Source: Gordonia hankookensis
GTDB lineage: Bacteria; Actinomycetota; Actinomycetes; Mycobacteriales; Mycobacteriaceae
Direction of reading: 5' to 3'
Length of the DNA stretch: 64,000 nucleotides
Assembly: GCF_014673215.1 (NCBI RefSeq)
Contig: NZ_JACWMS010000005.1
Span: forward strand, 310,001-374,000
Below, piece after piece: positions 38,769 through 47,528 of this stretch. Below the pieces are notes generated by a model. That model made no database searches. It worked only from the letters and a program-made list of their open reading frames with translations, and was not told the DNA's origin. Numbering within the stretch: the first letter of the stretch is position 1; every line of letters starts with the position of its first letter. Position numbers and translations under genes: made by a program.

Positions 38769-39562
38769 CCCTGCATTCTCGCAACCACATCCTCGGTCGC
38801 CTCGTCCGCCGGGTAGAACAGCTCGATGGTCAGTTCCTCGAGCGTGATGTCGCGGGGCGTCCCGAAGGTGGTGAGCGTGGTGAAGAACGACAACACGTCA
38901 TCGCCCAGGCGGAGTACGAAGGGCACCAGCAAGGCCGGCTCACCACTGCGTTCCGCTGATCGCGTTGCGCGTCGGTCGAGGTCGGCAACCGTCGAGTACT
39001 CCCCCACCTCACGTTCGATGGCGGTGAGGCGCGGATCCGCCGTGATCCGGACCAGCCGACGAAGAGTGTCCACCAGGTACGCCGCCCAGACGTCGAGGTT
39101 CTCCGTCATGCGGGCGAAACCATCGGGGTGCAGGGACGCACGGAAGACGTTGAACGGCGGCCCCTGCAGGTGTGCCGGAAGCAGCGCGGCGAGCGATGCC
39201 GCCGAGTCGTTGGCCAACACGACGTTCCAGCTCCGATCGAGGGCAAGGCCCGGGTTGGGATCGTGCGCGTCGAGAATTCGCTGCACGGAGGCCCGAATCC
39301 GTTGCATCGCCGCCGCATCGAGTGACTCCTCGGAGTATCGCGGCGCATGCCCGGCTGCGAGCAGGAGCGCGTTGCGTTCCCGCAGAGGGATGTCGAGGCG
39401 GGTGGACAGCGCCTCGAGCAAGGCCGGGCTCGGTCGCGACTTCCCCGTTTCGACGAAGCTCAGATGTCGCGGTGAGACACCGACGTCGTAGGCCAGGTCG
39501 AGCTGACTGATCGACCGCTGCGAACGCCACTGCCGCAACATCGTTCCCGCATCGGCCGCCAT
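38765..39562 (-). CDS. XRE family regulator with MmyB-like ligand-binding domain
   Basis: A 265-residue transcription regulator. The N-terminal Cro/CI-type helix-turn-helix is RSISQLDLAYDVGVSPRHLSFVETGKSRPSPALLEALS (about residues 14-51). The rest matches the MmyB-like PAS-type domain (LDAHDPNPGLALDRSWNVVLANDSAASLAALLP, then the VDTLRRLVRITADPR and VPFVLRLGDDVLSFFTTLTTFGTPRDITLEELTIELFYPAD segments), which binds fatty-acid-like ligands in a few studied members. A TAGGAT -10 lies six bases before the ATG. It is divergent from an alpha/beta hydrolase and shares a palindromic operator with it. Confidence 0.9.
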   Translation of the reverse strand: MAADAGTMLRQWRSQRSISQLDLAYDVGVSPRHLSFVETGKSRPSPALLEALSTRLDIPLRERNALLLAAGHAPRYSEESLDAAAMQRIRASVQRILDAHDPNPGLALDRSWNVVLANDSAASLAALLPAHLQGPPFNVFRASLHPDGFARMTENLDVWAAYLVDTLRRLVRITADPRLTAIEREVGEYSTVADLDRRATRSAERSGEPALLVPFVLRLGDDVLSFFTTLTTFGTPRDITLEELTIELFYPADEATEDVVARMQG

Positions 39563-39568
39563 CTGGCC

Positions 39569-39574
39569 ATCCTA
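39569..39574 (-). promoter_or_regulatory. Leaderless -10 (TAGGAT) of the XRE regulator gene
   Basis: TAGGAT on the minus strand, six bases before the ATG at 39562. The palindrome at 39597-39613 covers the position of its -35. Confidence 0.55.
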
Positions 39575-39596
39575 GAGCGGGCGGTGATCGGATCCG

Positions 39597-39613
39597 ACTA
39601 CCTCGGAGGTAGT
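39597..39613. promoter_or_regulatory. Palindromic operator candidate between the XRE regulator and hydrolase genes
   Basis: ACTACCTC-G-GAGGTAGT is a perfect 8+8 palindrome about a single G. It lies in the only intergenic region shared by the divergent XRE regulator and alpha/beta hydrolase genes, at the -35 region of the regulator promoter and just before the hydrolase gene. This is the expected arrangement for an autoregulated MmyB-like repressor and its target (inference). Confidence 0.7.
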
Positions 39614-39647
39614 GGATTCGCTGCACGACGACGAGCAGGCTGCACTC

Positions 39648-40496
39648 ATGACCCACCACACCTCACCGACCGTGCTGATCTCCCCGGCGATGGCGGTGCC
39701 GTCGCGCTATTACCGACCGGTCGTGGACGCCTTCGCGCGGCGTGAGTGGTTCGCGGCGACGATTCCGCGACGTGGGCTCGACCCCGGCACCGATGCGCCC
39801 TCGCGGTCCGAGGACTGGTCCTACGCCGACGAGGCGGACGATCTCTCCGCGGCCGTTCGCCGTGTGCGTGCGCAGACGCCCGGCGCGCCGGTCATGATCC
39901 TCGGGCACAGTCTCGGTGCCCAGTTGTGCGCGGTCATCGGACAGCGCGGCGGCGAGGGCGCCCCGGACGCCATCGCCACGGTCGCGGCCTCGGTGCCCTA
40001 CTTCCGTCACTACGCGCGTGGGGGTGTGGTGGAGTGGTGCACCGCAGCCGCCGTCCCGATCGTCACCGCGGCGGTCGGCCACTGGCCCACCCCGGGTTTC
40101 GGCGCCCCCGCACCTCGAACGCTGATGCGCGAGTGGGCTCGCATGGTTCGCACCGGAGTCACCCCGTTCGACGGTGGCGATCCGATCGAGATCCCCACGC
40201 TCGCGGTCCGTCTCGCCGACGACCGCCTGGTGCCCGCGCGAGCGGCCGAGCGCTTCGAGCGCGCCTTTCATCCGGCCGCCCGCACCACCTGGACATACTC
40301 GGCGGACGACTGCCCGCCGGGCGGGTCGGTGGGCCACGTCCGGTGGGCCCGCACGCCGGACGCGGTGGTCGACCGGATCGTCGACTGGTGGACGTCTCAG
40401 CTCGGGGAGGACGTCACCCGTAGGCGCCCCCGCCGGAACGTGTCGATCACGGCGACGACGACACCGAGCACGGCCAAGCCCATCATCGACGCGTAG
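39648..40496 (+). CDS. Alpha/beta hydrolase divergent from the XRE regulator
   Basis: A 282-residue serine hydrolase. It shows VLISPAMAVPSRYYRPVVDAFARR (strand 1 and oxyanion region) and the nucleophile elbow GHSLGAQL. The late Asp and His lie in LAVRLADDRLVP and GHVRWAR. The substrate is unknown; such regulator-hydrolase pairs are widespread in actinobacteria. I start at ATG 39648; an in-frame GTG at 39612 is possible but falls on the last bases of the operator. The last 100 bp overlap the 3' end of the convergent glycosyltransferase gene, so the basic tail after WWTSQLGE is probably non-conserved. Confidence 0.85.
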   Translation: MTHHTSPTVLISPAMAVPSRYYRPVVDAFARREWFAATIPRRGLDPGTDAPSRSEDWSYADEADDLSAAVRRVRAQTPGAPVMILGHSLGAQLCAVIGQRGGEGAPDAIATVAASVPYFRHYARGGVVEWCTAAAVPIVTAAVGHWPTPGFGAPAPRTLMREWARMVRTGVTPFDGGDPIEIPTLAVRLADDRLVPARAAERFERAFHPAARTTWTYSADDCPPGGSVGHVRWARTPDAVVDRIVDWWTSQLGEDVTRRRPRRNVSITATTTPSTAKPIIDA

Positions 40497-41860
40497 ATCG
40501 ACAGTGCGGTATCGCCACGGCCCGAGCTGTAGCCACCACCCCCATTCGGTCCGCCGCGCGCTGCGCCACCGTGGGCGCCGTGGGCGGATCCCGGATCGCC
40601 GCCGGTGCCGCCGCCTGGGCTGCCGGGTGGGCCGCCCTGGCCGCCGCCCGGCGCGCCCGCATGTCCCCCGCCACCGGGACCACCGCCACCGGGACCACCG
40701 CCACGATGCCCACCGCCACCGGGACCACCCATCCCCTGTCCTTGGTCGCCGGTCAGCGAGGAGTGGTACACACCGATCGCGGCCGCCTGGATGAGGATCG
40801 GGATCACGATGAAGCGAAGCGGCAGGTAGAACGCCATGACCACACTCAGGATCTCCGCCGTGAAGAAGTAGCGATCGTGCATTGCCGGGAGCAGGAACGG
40901 CACGATCACCGAGGAAGCGGTCGCGACCACCAGGATCGAGGTCGGGGTCACCTCGGGCTTCTTCCAGACCGACCAGGCCAGGAACACCACGATGACGCCG
41001 GCGGCAGCAGCGATCCCGAGATGAGCGAGCCAGGTCGCATCACCGGAGATAGGGATGAGTTGATACAGATTCGCGGCACCCAGGGTCAGTTGCTGATAAC
41101 TGTCGGTCTGATCCAGGTACACCGACAGTGCGGTCTGGAAGGGGGCGCCCGCGACGAGCGCCGGGACGTCGAGCAGCAGGTACACCACCGGGATGGCCGT
41201 CAATGCGTACCACGGCACGCGGCGCCGGAGCAGCATCCAGGCCAGCACCGGCAGCACGAAGACGGCCTGCAACTTGAACGAGATGGCCAGGCCGAACAGG
41301 CCGCATGCCCAGAGCGAGTTCCAGCGGTACGACTCGTGCCGGGCTCTCATCAGGAAGTACACGCCGCCGAGCGCGAACGCCGAGTAGATCGCGTCGGCCT
41401 GACCCCAATAGGCGCTGTTGGCGATCACCGACGGCAAGAACACCATCGTCGCGAACGCCAAGGCGCGCAATGCGAATCGGTCGGTCCGGAGGCCGACGAT
41501 GCGATAAGCGAAGAAGCCCAGCACGAAATCGAAGAGGATCGAGATCGCCTTGATGCCCACCAGCGCGGGGATGTTGAGGACGGTGAGGATCCAGATCAGA
41601 TACAGATAGGGGTAGTTGTAGTCGGCGAACTTCTCACGGAATGCCCCGAAGCCCTGCGTGTCGAGGGTGTCGTACCACCGGCTGAGAAACGCTCGGTAAT
41701 CGAGGGTCTCGACGTCGAGGAACCAGCAGCGGATTCCGATGGCGACTGCGATGATGACGCCGAGCACGAGCCACCGCATCCAGCGCGGTGTCCCGGTGAC
41801 GGCGTGCGACTCGGATGTGCCGTCGAGTGCAGGCGTGAGGGCAGGGGCAGCCAAGGTCAT
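40397..41860 (-). CDS. GT-C family membrane glycosyltransferase with Gly-rich insert
   Basis: A 487-residue polytopic membrane protein resembling polyprenol-phosphate-dependent mannosyltransferases (GT-C fold). The first loop after helix 1 carries the acidic motif WFLDVETLDYRAFLSRWYDTL, followed by YNYPYLYLIWILTVLNIP and about ten further helices. AFLPSVIANSAYWGQADAIYSAFAL-like and MHDRYFF segments are typical. Residues about 375-446 form a Gly/Pro/His-rich stretch with little else, placed between the penultimate and final helices. The ATG at 41860 lies seven bases after CACAGT; a GTG at 41869 is possible. The acceptor is unknown; an envelope glycan or lipoglycan is likely. Confidence 0.82.
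   Translation of the reverse strand: MTLAAPALTPALDGTSESHAVTGTPRWMRWLVLGVIIAVAIGIRCWFLDVETLDYRAFLSRWYDTLDTQGFGAFREKFADYNYPYLYLIWILTVLNIPALVGIKAISILFDFVLGFFAYRIVGLRTDRFALRALAFATMVFLPSVIANSAYWGQADAIYSAFALGGVYFLMRARHESYRWNSLWACGLFGLAISFKLQAVFVLPVLAWMLLRRRVPWYALTAIPVVYLLLDVPALVAGAPFQTALSVYLDQTDSYQQLTLGAANLYQLIPISGDATWLAHLGIAAAAGVIVVFLAWSVWKKPEVTPTSILVVATASSVIVPFLLPAMHDRYFFTAEILSVVMAFYLPLRFIVIPILIQAAAIGVYHSSLTGDQGQGMGGPGGGGHRGGGPGGGGPGGGGHAGAPGGGQGGPPGSPGGGTGGDPGSAHGAHGGAARGGPNGGGGYSSGRGDTALSIYASMMGLAVLGVVVAVIDTFRRGRLRVTSSPS
40520..40738 (-). repeat. GC-rich repetitive DNA coding for a Gly-rich loop
   Basis: A run of degenerate 9-15 bp units such as ccaccgggaccaccgcca encodes GGPGGGGHRGGGPGGGG-type sequence inside the glycosyltransferase. 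The frame is kept through the whole stretch. The repeat is likely to vary in length between strains. Confidence 0.85.
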
Positions 41861-41867
41861 GCTCACC

Positions 41868-41873
41868 ACTGTG
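41868..41873 (-). promoter_or_regulatory. Possible leaderless -10 (CACAGT) of the glycosyltransferase gene
   Basis: CACAGT on the minus strand, seven bases before the ATG at 41860. It keeps the conserved A2 and T6 of the consensus but not T1. Confidence 0.35.
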
Positions 41874-41970
41874 GGTGGCGAAGCTGTGGACCCGGTGTCA
41901 GCCCGCTGGGAGGTTCACGCGGACCCGCCCGCAGTGGACGGTCCGTCCCGGATCGGTGACACCGGATCGT

Positions 41971-43434
41971 TCACGGACCGGTTGTCGCGACGATCTGCTC
42001 CCGCGTGCGCTCGGCGGTCCGGGCGGCCCGGCGACCCGTCGACACGATGCCGACGATGATGATCCCGACACCGCACGACGCCATGAGGATCCATGCCGGA
42101 TGCGACGCCGCCGCCAATCCATCGGAGACCGGGCCGTCGAGGCCGGCGAACGCGACGGCCCCGAAGATCGCGACGCCCAACGAGATCCCGACCTGTCGGC
42201 TGGTCGAGGCGATCGCGGACGCAACGCCTGCCTGCGATCGTGGCATACCCGAGACGGCCGCATTGGTGATCGGGGCGTTGACCAAACCCATGCCCACCCC
42301 GAGGAACAGGTACGCGACCCCGAGGTACCACATGCTGGTGTCGTGACCGGCCTGCGTCAGCATCACGCCGCTCGCCAGAACCATCACACCGGCACCGACC
42401 ATGGGCACACGTGCGCCCCGATCGCCCACCAGTCGGCCGGACAGCGGCGAGAACACGGCATTCGCGACCGCCATCGGCAACGTCATCAACCCGGCCTGAA
42501 GTGGGCTCAACCCGCGCACCTGCTGAAGGTAGAGGGTGTTGAGGAACAGGAAGCCGCCCATCGCACTGAACGCCAGGATTGCACCGATCACCGAGCTGCT
42601 GAACGGGATGCTGTGGAAGAAGCGAAGATCCAAGAGCGGCTCATGCCTGCGTGATTCGACGAGCAGGAACAGAAGGAGCGCCACGATCGCGGCGGTGAAC
42701 GCACCGACGACCAGACCGGAGTCCCATCCGAGACCTCGGCCCTCGATGATGCCGTACGTGAGAGTGGCGAGAAAGACCAGGATCAGGAACTGACCGGCGG
42801 GATCGGGCCGGCGTGCACGGGCCGCCTTCGACTCCGGCACCAGGATCGCGGTGAGGATGCATGCGGCCAGGCAGACCGGGACGTTCAGCCAGAAGATCGC
42901 CTCCCAGCCGATGCCGTCGACCAGTGCACCGCCGACGAGCGGACCGAGTGCCATGCTCACCCCGATCGCCGTGCCCCACATGCCGATCGCCCGTGCCCTC
43001 TCCTTCGGTTCGGTGAAGGTGTTGGTGATGATCGACATCGCGACGGGGTTCATCATCGCCCCACCGACAGCCTGCAGCATGCGCGCACCGATGAGCATCT
43101 CCGGCGACACCGCCAAGGAGCAGAAGATGGAACCGAGCCCGAAGACGGTGAGTCCCACCTGGAAGACTCGTTTGCGGCCCAGTCGGTCGCCCAATGATCC
43201 ACCCAGCATCAGCAGGCTGGCGAGCACCAAGGTGTAGGCGTCGATCACCCATTGCAGCTGGGATGCCGTCGCGCCGAGTTCGGAGCCGATCGCCGGTAGG
43301 GCGACGTTCACGCCGGAAGTGTCGATCCCCACGATGAAGAGACTCAGACAGCACGTCGCCAGGATCGCCATGCGGCGACGCGTACCGAGCTCGGAGATGT
43401 CCGTCACGGGTCCGGACATGGTCGGAAGGTTCAT
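41971..43434 (-). CDS. MFS drug transporter (DHA2, 14 TM)
   Basis: A 487-residue proton-coupled exporter of the EmrB/QacA type with about 14 membrane segments. Motif A is LGGSLGDRLGRKRVFQVGL, motif B/C features are WGTAIGVSMALGPLVGGALVDGIGWEAIFWLNVPV, and the first helix carries GVNVALPAIGSELG. Substrates are likely hydrophobic toxic compounds, but are not known. The start overlaps the MarR stop by four bases, so regulator and pump are made from one mRNA controlled by the MarR operator. Confidence 0.92.
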   Translation of the reverse strand: MNLPTMSGPVTDISELGTRRRMAILATCCLSLFIVGIDTSGVNVALPAIGSELGATASQLQWVIDAYTLVLASLLMLGGSLGDRLGRKRVFQVGLTVFGLGSIFCSLAVSPEMLIGARMLQAVGGAMMNPVAMSIITNTFTEPKERARAIGMWGTAIGVSMALGPLVGGALVDGIGWEAIFWLNVPVCLAACILTAILVPESKAARARRPDPAGQFLILVFLATLTYGIIEGRGLGWDSGLVVGAFTAAIVALLLFLLVESRRHEPLLDLRFFHSIPFSSSVIGAILAFSAMGGFLFLNTLYLQQVRGLSPLQAGLMTLPMAVANAVFSPLSGRLVGDRGARVPMVGAGVMVLASGVMLTQAGHDTSMWYLGVAYLFLGVGMGLVNAPITNAAVSGMPRSQAGVASAIASTSRQVGISLGVAIFGAVAFAGLDGPVSDGLAAASHPAWILMASCGVGIIIVGIVSTGRRAARTAERTREQIVATTGP

Positions 43435-43895
43435 GATTCGGCTGCCTCTCGGAGGGCGTCGAGCAGTGAGCCCAGGTCGCGCAGTTGCTCGTCGTCGAGC
43501 GCGGCGAACATCGTGGGGGCGATGGCCGGATCGGCGATCACCGAATCGACGATCCGGCGACCCTCATCGGTGATGGTGACCACCTTGTATCGGCGGTCGG
43601 TGGGATGGGGCTCGCGCGTGACCAGCCCCCGGTCGACGAGGTCGTTGACGATTCCACTGGTCGCAGGTGCGTCGACGCCGAGACGCCTGGCCAGGTCGCT
43701 CTGGGTCATGTCGCGCACGGCGATCCGGCGCAGCGCACGGAATCGGCTGAACGGCATCTCGACGCGCGCGTCGATCCGGGCGCGCGACTCCACGGCGTGG
43801 TCGCGGACGAGGCTGTTCATCGCGAACCAGAGTTCGGTGGCAGTCGGCACAGCTGCCACCGAGGACGCGCGTTTCCCCGAATCAGTTGTACGCAT
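43431..43895 (-). CDS. MarR family transcriptional regulator
   Basis: A 154-residue winged-helix regulator. The recognition region is MTQSDLARRLGVDAPATSGIVNDLVDRGLVTREPHPTDRRYKVVTITDEGRRIV (about residues 67-120), and flanking helices form the dimer interface. It is co-transcribed with the downstream MFS pump gene, so it probably represses its own operon until a ligand binds. I start at ATG 43895 (MRTTDSG); the frame stays open to a TTG at 43916, but that region is the operator palindrome. Confidence 0.9.
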   Translation of the reverse strand: MRTTDSGKRASSVAAVPTATELWFAMNSLVRDHAVESRARIDARVEMPFSRFRALRRIAVRDMTQSDLARRLGVDAPATSGIVNDLVDRGLVTREPHPTDRRYKVVTITDEGRRIVDSVIADPAIAPTMFAALDDEQLRDLGSLLDALREAAES

Positions 43896-43917
43896 ACAAT
43901 GATTGTATACATACAAC
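43885..43917. promoter_or_regulatory. 33-bp palindromic operator at the MarR-MFS operon start
   Basis: Centred on base 43901. The inner arms atacaat (43894-43900) and attgtat (43902-43908) are perfect, and the outer arms gttgta (43885-43890) and tacaac (43912-43917) are perfect at the same symmetry axis. The size and AT-rich core fit MarR-family operators. It contains the regulator ATG (43895), so binding would block the promoter and the start of the gene: autorepression. Confidence 0.8.
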
Positions 43918-43936
43918 CGTTTCCGTGCGACTCAGG

Positions 43937-46900
43937 TCAGGTGTTGAAGTACTTGGCCTCCGGGTGATGCAGCACGAACGCGTCCGTCGACTGCTCGGGA
44001 TGCAGCTGCAGTTCCTCCGACAGCACCACACCGATCCGCTCGGGCTCGAGCAGCTCCATCATCTTCGCGCGGTCGTCGAGGTCGGGGCAGGCCCCGTAGC
44101 CGAACGAGAAGCGGGCGCCCCGGTACTCGAGGTCGAAGAAGCCCTGTGCGTTCTCCGGATCCTCCCCCGCCAGCGATGTTCCCGCGACGGTCAACTCACT
44201 GCGCACCCGCTGATGCCAGTACTCCGCCAACGCCTCGGTCAACTGCACACCGATGCCGTGCACCTCGAGGTAGTCACGGTAGGCGTCCTCGGCGAACAGC
44301 TTGTTCGCGAAGTCCGCGATCGGCTGGCCCATGGTGACGAGCTGGAACGGGAGCACATCGACCTGGCCTGCGGCCTTCGCCTGTTCGCGCGAGGAGATGA
44401 AGTCTGCGACGCAGAGGAACCTCGAACGCTGTTGCCGCGGGAATTCAAAACTGTGGCGCACCTCGGCGTCGGGTCGCGGCTCGGCCAGCACGTGGACCGT
44501 GTCGCCCTCGCTCACCGCCGGGAAATAGCCGTAGACGACGGCGGCATGCTGGAGGATGCCCTCGGTGGCGAGTCGGTCGATCCAGTAGCGCAGCCGTGGA
44601 CGACCCTCGGACTCGACGAGCTCCTCGTACGACGGCCCCTCTCCCCCGCGTGCGCCGCGAAGTCCCCACTGTCCGAGGAACAACGCGCGCTCGTCTAGCA
44701 GTTGGAGATAGTCCGCCACCGGCACGCCCTTCACGATCCGGGTGCCCCAGAACGGAGGCGTCGGGATCGCGTTGTCGGCGGCCACATCCGAGCGGGCCGG
44801 AACCTCGACGGGCGTCTCCGCGGCCTTGCGCTTCTCGGCAATCCGCCGCGAACGTTCGTGCCGAGCCTTGCGCTCCTCCACCTTCTGCCTGGCGGCGATC
44901 GCCTCCGGGCTGTTCGGATCCGGACCTTCACCGCGCTTGGTCGCCATGATCTCGTCCATGAGCCGCAGACCCTCGAAGGCGTCGCGTGCGTAGTGGACAT
45001 CGCCGTCGTAGGTCTCGGACAGATCGTTCTCGACGTAGGTACGGGTGAGCGCGGCCCCGCCGAGCAGGACCGGGAAGCTCGTGGCGACCCCGCGCGAGTT
45101 GATCTCCTCGAGGTTCTCCTTCATCACCACGGTCGATTTGACGAGCAGCCCGGACATGCCGATGACGTCGGCCCGCTTGTCCTCGGCAGCCTCGAGGATG
45201 GTGTTGATCGGTTGCTTGATACCGAGGTTGACCACCTCATACCCGTTGTTGGACAGGATGATGTCGACGAGGTTCTTGCCGATGTCGTGGACATCGCCCT
45301 TGACGGTGGCGAGCACGATGCGTCCCTTGCCGTCCTCGCCGGTCGCTTCCATGTGCGGTTCCAGGTGCGCGACAGCGGTTTTCATCACCTCGGCGGACTG
45401 CAGCACGAACGGGAGCTGCATCTGGCCCGACCCGAACAGCTCTCCGACGGTCTTCATGCCCGAGAGCAATGTCTCGTTGATGATCTCCAGCGGCGGCTTC
45501 TCGGTCATCGCCTCGTCGAGGTCGTCCTCGAGGCCGTTGCGCTCACCGTCGACGATGCGGCGTTCCAGACGATCGAACAGCGGCAGTTTCGCCAATTCGG
45601 CCGCGCGGGATTCGCGTGCGGACGCCGCCGACACCCCTTCGAACAGCTCCATGAGCTTCTGCAGCGGGTCGTAGCCCTCACGACGCCGGTCATAGACGAG
45701 ATCGAGCGCGACCTCGCGGTGTTCTTCGGGAATCCGGGCGATCGGCAGGATCTTCGACGCGTGCACGATCGCGGTGTCGAGCCCGGCCTGCACACATTCG
45801 TGCAGGAACACCGAGTTCAGCACCTGCCGGGCGGCCGGGTTGAGGCCGAACGAGATGTTGGAGATACCCAGTGTGAAGTGCACGTCCGGGTGCGCCTCGT
45901 GGAGGCGGCGGATGGCCTCGATGGTCTCGATGCCGTCGCGTCGGACCTCTTCCTGCCCGGTCGAGATCGGGAACGTGAGGGCATCGATGATGATGTCTTC
46001 CTCGGCCAGACCCCAGTTCTCGGTGATGTCGGTGATCAGCCGCTCGGCGATCCGGATCTTCCAGTCCGCGGTCCGCGCCTGTCCCTCTTCGTCGATGGTC
46101 AGCGCCACCACGGCGGCGCCGTGTTCCACGACCAGCTCCATGATGCGGGTGAACCGCGAATCGGGACCGTCGCCGTCTTCGTAGTTGACCGAGTTGACCG
46201 CACAGCGGCCGCCGAGCGCTTCCAGACCGGCCTTGATGACCGCGGGTTCGGTGGAGTCGAGCATGATCGGCAGGGTCGACGATGTCGCGAACCGACTGGC
46301 CAGCGCCGTCATGTCGACCGCGCCGTCGCGGCCCACATAGTCGACGTTGAGGTCCAGCATGTGCGCGCCGTCGCGGGTCTGGTCCTTGGCGATGTCGAGG
46401 CACTTCTGATAGTCCTCGGCGATCATCGCCTCACGGAACGCCTTGGAGCCGTTGGTGTTCGTCCGCTCGCCGATCACCAGGAAGCTCGCGTCCTGATCGA
46501 ACGGGACCGCGCTGTAGAGCGACGACGTCTCGGCGATGTGCTCGGGCTTCCGCTGTGCCGCGGTCACCTCGGCCACGCGGTCGGCGACCTGACGGATGTG
46601 TTCGGGGGTTGTTCCGCAGCAGCCGCCCACGAATGCCAGTCCGAAGTCGGAGACGAAATCACCCAGGGCGCTCGCCAGTTCGTCGGGCTGCAAGGGATAT
46701 TCGGCGCCGTTGGCGCCCAGCACGGGCAGACCGGCATTCGGCATGACCGACACCGGAATCCGCGCGTGCTTGGAGAGATACCGGAGGTGTTCGCTCATCT
46801 CGGCGGGCCCGGTCGCGCAGTTCAACCCGATCATGTCGACGCCGAGCGGTTCGATGGCGGTCAATGCGGCACCGATCTCCGAGCCCAGCAACATGGTGCC

Positions 46901-47521
46901 GGTGGTCTCCACGGTGACATGACTGATGATGGGGATCGATCGCCCGAGATCGTTCATGGCGCGACGTGCCGCCACGATCGCCGCTTTGACCTGCAGCAAG
47001 TCTTGCGACGTCTCGACCAGGATCGCGTCGGCGCCGCCGTCGAGCATCCCGGCCACACACTCGTAGTACGCATCGCGGATCACCGCGAAGGTCGTGTGGC
47101 CGAGGCTGGGCAGTTTGGTACCGGGCCCGATCGAGCCGAGCACGAAGCGCGCGGTCCCATCGGCCGACGGACCCATCTCGTCGGCCACGCCACGCGCGAT
47201 GCCGGTGCCCTTGTACGACAGCTCGCGGATCCGATCGGCGATGTCGTAGTCGCCGAGATTCGAGAGGTTGCAGCCGAATGTGTTGGTCTCGACCGCGTCC
47301 GCGCCTGCCTCGAAATAGGCACGGTGGATGTCGGCGAGCACATCGGGGCGGGTGTCGTTGAGGATCTCGTTACAGCCTTCGAGACCGTTGAAGTCGTCGA
47401 GGGTGAGATCGGCGGCCTGCAGCATGGTGCCCATGGCCCCATCGCCGATCAGCACACGGCGCGACATCGCGGTGAGGAATGTCGTGTCGTAGGCGGCCGG
47501 GTCGGTGGTGCGGGTCGACAT
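43937..47521 (-). CDS. metH: Cobalamin-dependent methionine synthase MetH
   Basis: Transfers a methyl group from 5-methyltetrahydrofolate to homocysteine through methylcobalamin. The 1194 residues hold four modules. The homocysteine domain (about 15-320) has zinc ligands in VGGCCGTTPEH (Cys pair near 301). The pterin domain (about 340-610) includes GERTNTNGSKAFREAM. The B12 domain has GDVHDIGKNLVDIIL with the cobalt-ligating His near 745. The AdoMet-reactivation domain (about 880-1194) has GYGACPDLDDRAKMMELL. A Lys/Arg/Glu-rich linker (about 855-880) precedes the last domain. No riboswitch is seen in the 51-bp divergent gap; the ATG is leaderless. It uses the cofactor made by the cob genes in this window. 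Confidence 0.97.
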   Translation of the reverse strand: MSTRTTDPAAYDTTFLTAMSRRVLIGDGAMGTMLQAADLTLDDFNGLEGCNEILNDTRPDVLADIHRAYFEAGADAVETNTFGCNLSNLGDYDIADRIRELSYKGTGIARGVADEMGPSADGTARFVLGSIGPGTKLPSLGHTTFAVIRDAYYECVAGMLDGGADAILVETSQDLLQVKAAIVAARRAMNDLGRSIPIISHVTVETTGTMLLGSEIGAALTAIEPLGVDMIGLNCATGPAEMSEHLRYLSKHARIPVSVMPNAGLPVLGANGAEYPLQPDELASALGDFVSDFGLAFVGGCCGTTPEHIRQVADRVAEVTAAQRKPEHIAETSSLYSAVPFDQDASFLVIGERTNTNGSKAFREAMIAEDYQKCLDIAKDQTRDGAHMLDLNVDYVGRDGAVDMTALASRFATSSTLPIMLDSTEPAVIKAGLEALGGRCAVNSVNYEDGDGPDSRFTRIMELVVEHGAAVVALTIDEEGQARTADWKIRIAERLITDITENWGLAEEDIIIDALTFPISTGQEEVRRDGIETIEAIRRLHEAHPDVHFTLGISNISFGLNPAARQVLNSVFLHECVQAGLDTAIVHASKILPIARIPEEHREVALDLVYDRRREGYDPLQKLMELFEGVSAASARESRAAELAKLPLFDRLERRIVDGERNGLEDDLDEAMTEKPPLEIINETLLSGMKTVGELFGSGQMQLPFVLQSAEVMKTAVAHLEPHMEATGEDGKGRIVLATVKGDVHDIGKNLVDIILSNNGYEVVNLGIKQPINTILEAAEDKRADVIGMSGLLVKSTVVMKENLEEINSRGVATSFPVLLGGAALTRTYVENDLSETYDGDVHYARDAFEGLRLMDEIMATKRGEGPDPNSPEAIAARQKVEERKARHERSRRIAEKRKAAETPVEVPARSDVAADNAIPTPPFWGTRIVKGVPVADYLQLLDERALFLGQWGLRGARGGEGPSYEELVESEGRPRLRYWIDRLATEGILQHAAVVYGYFPAVSEGDTVHVLAEPRPDAEVRHSFEFPRQQRSRFLCVADFISSREQAKAAGQVDVLPFQLVTMGQPIADFANKLFAEDAYRDYLEVHGIGVQLTEALAEYWHQRVRSELTVAGTSLAGEDPENAQGFFDLEYRGARFSFGYGACPDLDDRAKMMELLEPERIGVVLSEELQLHPEQSTDAFVLHHPEAKYFNT

Positions 47522-47528
47522 GGTTGTC

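Noticed and set aside
39612-39647. GTG at 39612 as the hydrolase start
   Set aside because: It overlaps the last bases of the operator palindrome, and the 12 extra residues are not needed for the fold. It remains possible, so it is noted as an alternative.
40520-40738. Possible CRISPR-like or VNTR array
   Set aside because: The repeats are short, degenerate and continuous coding sequence for a Gly-rich loop, without spacers.
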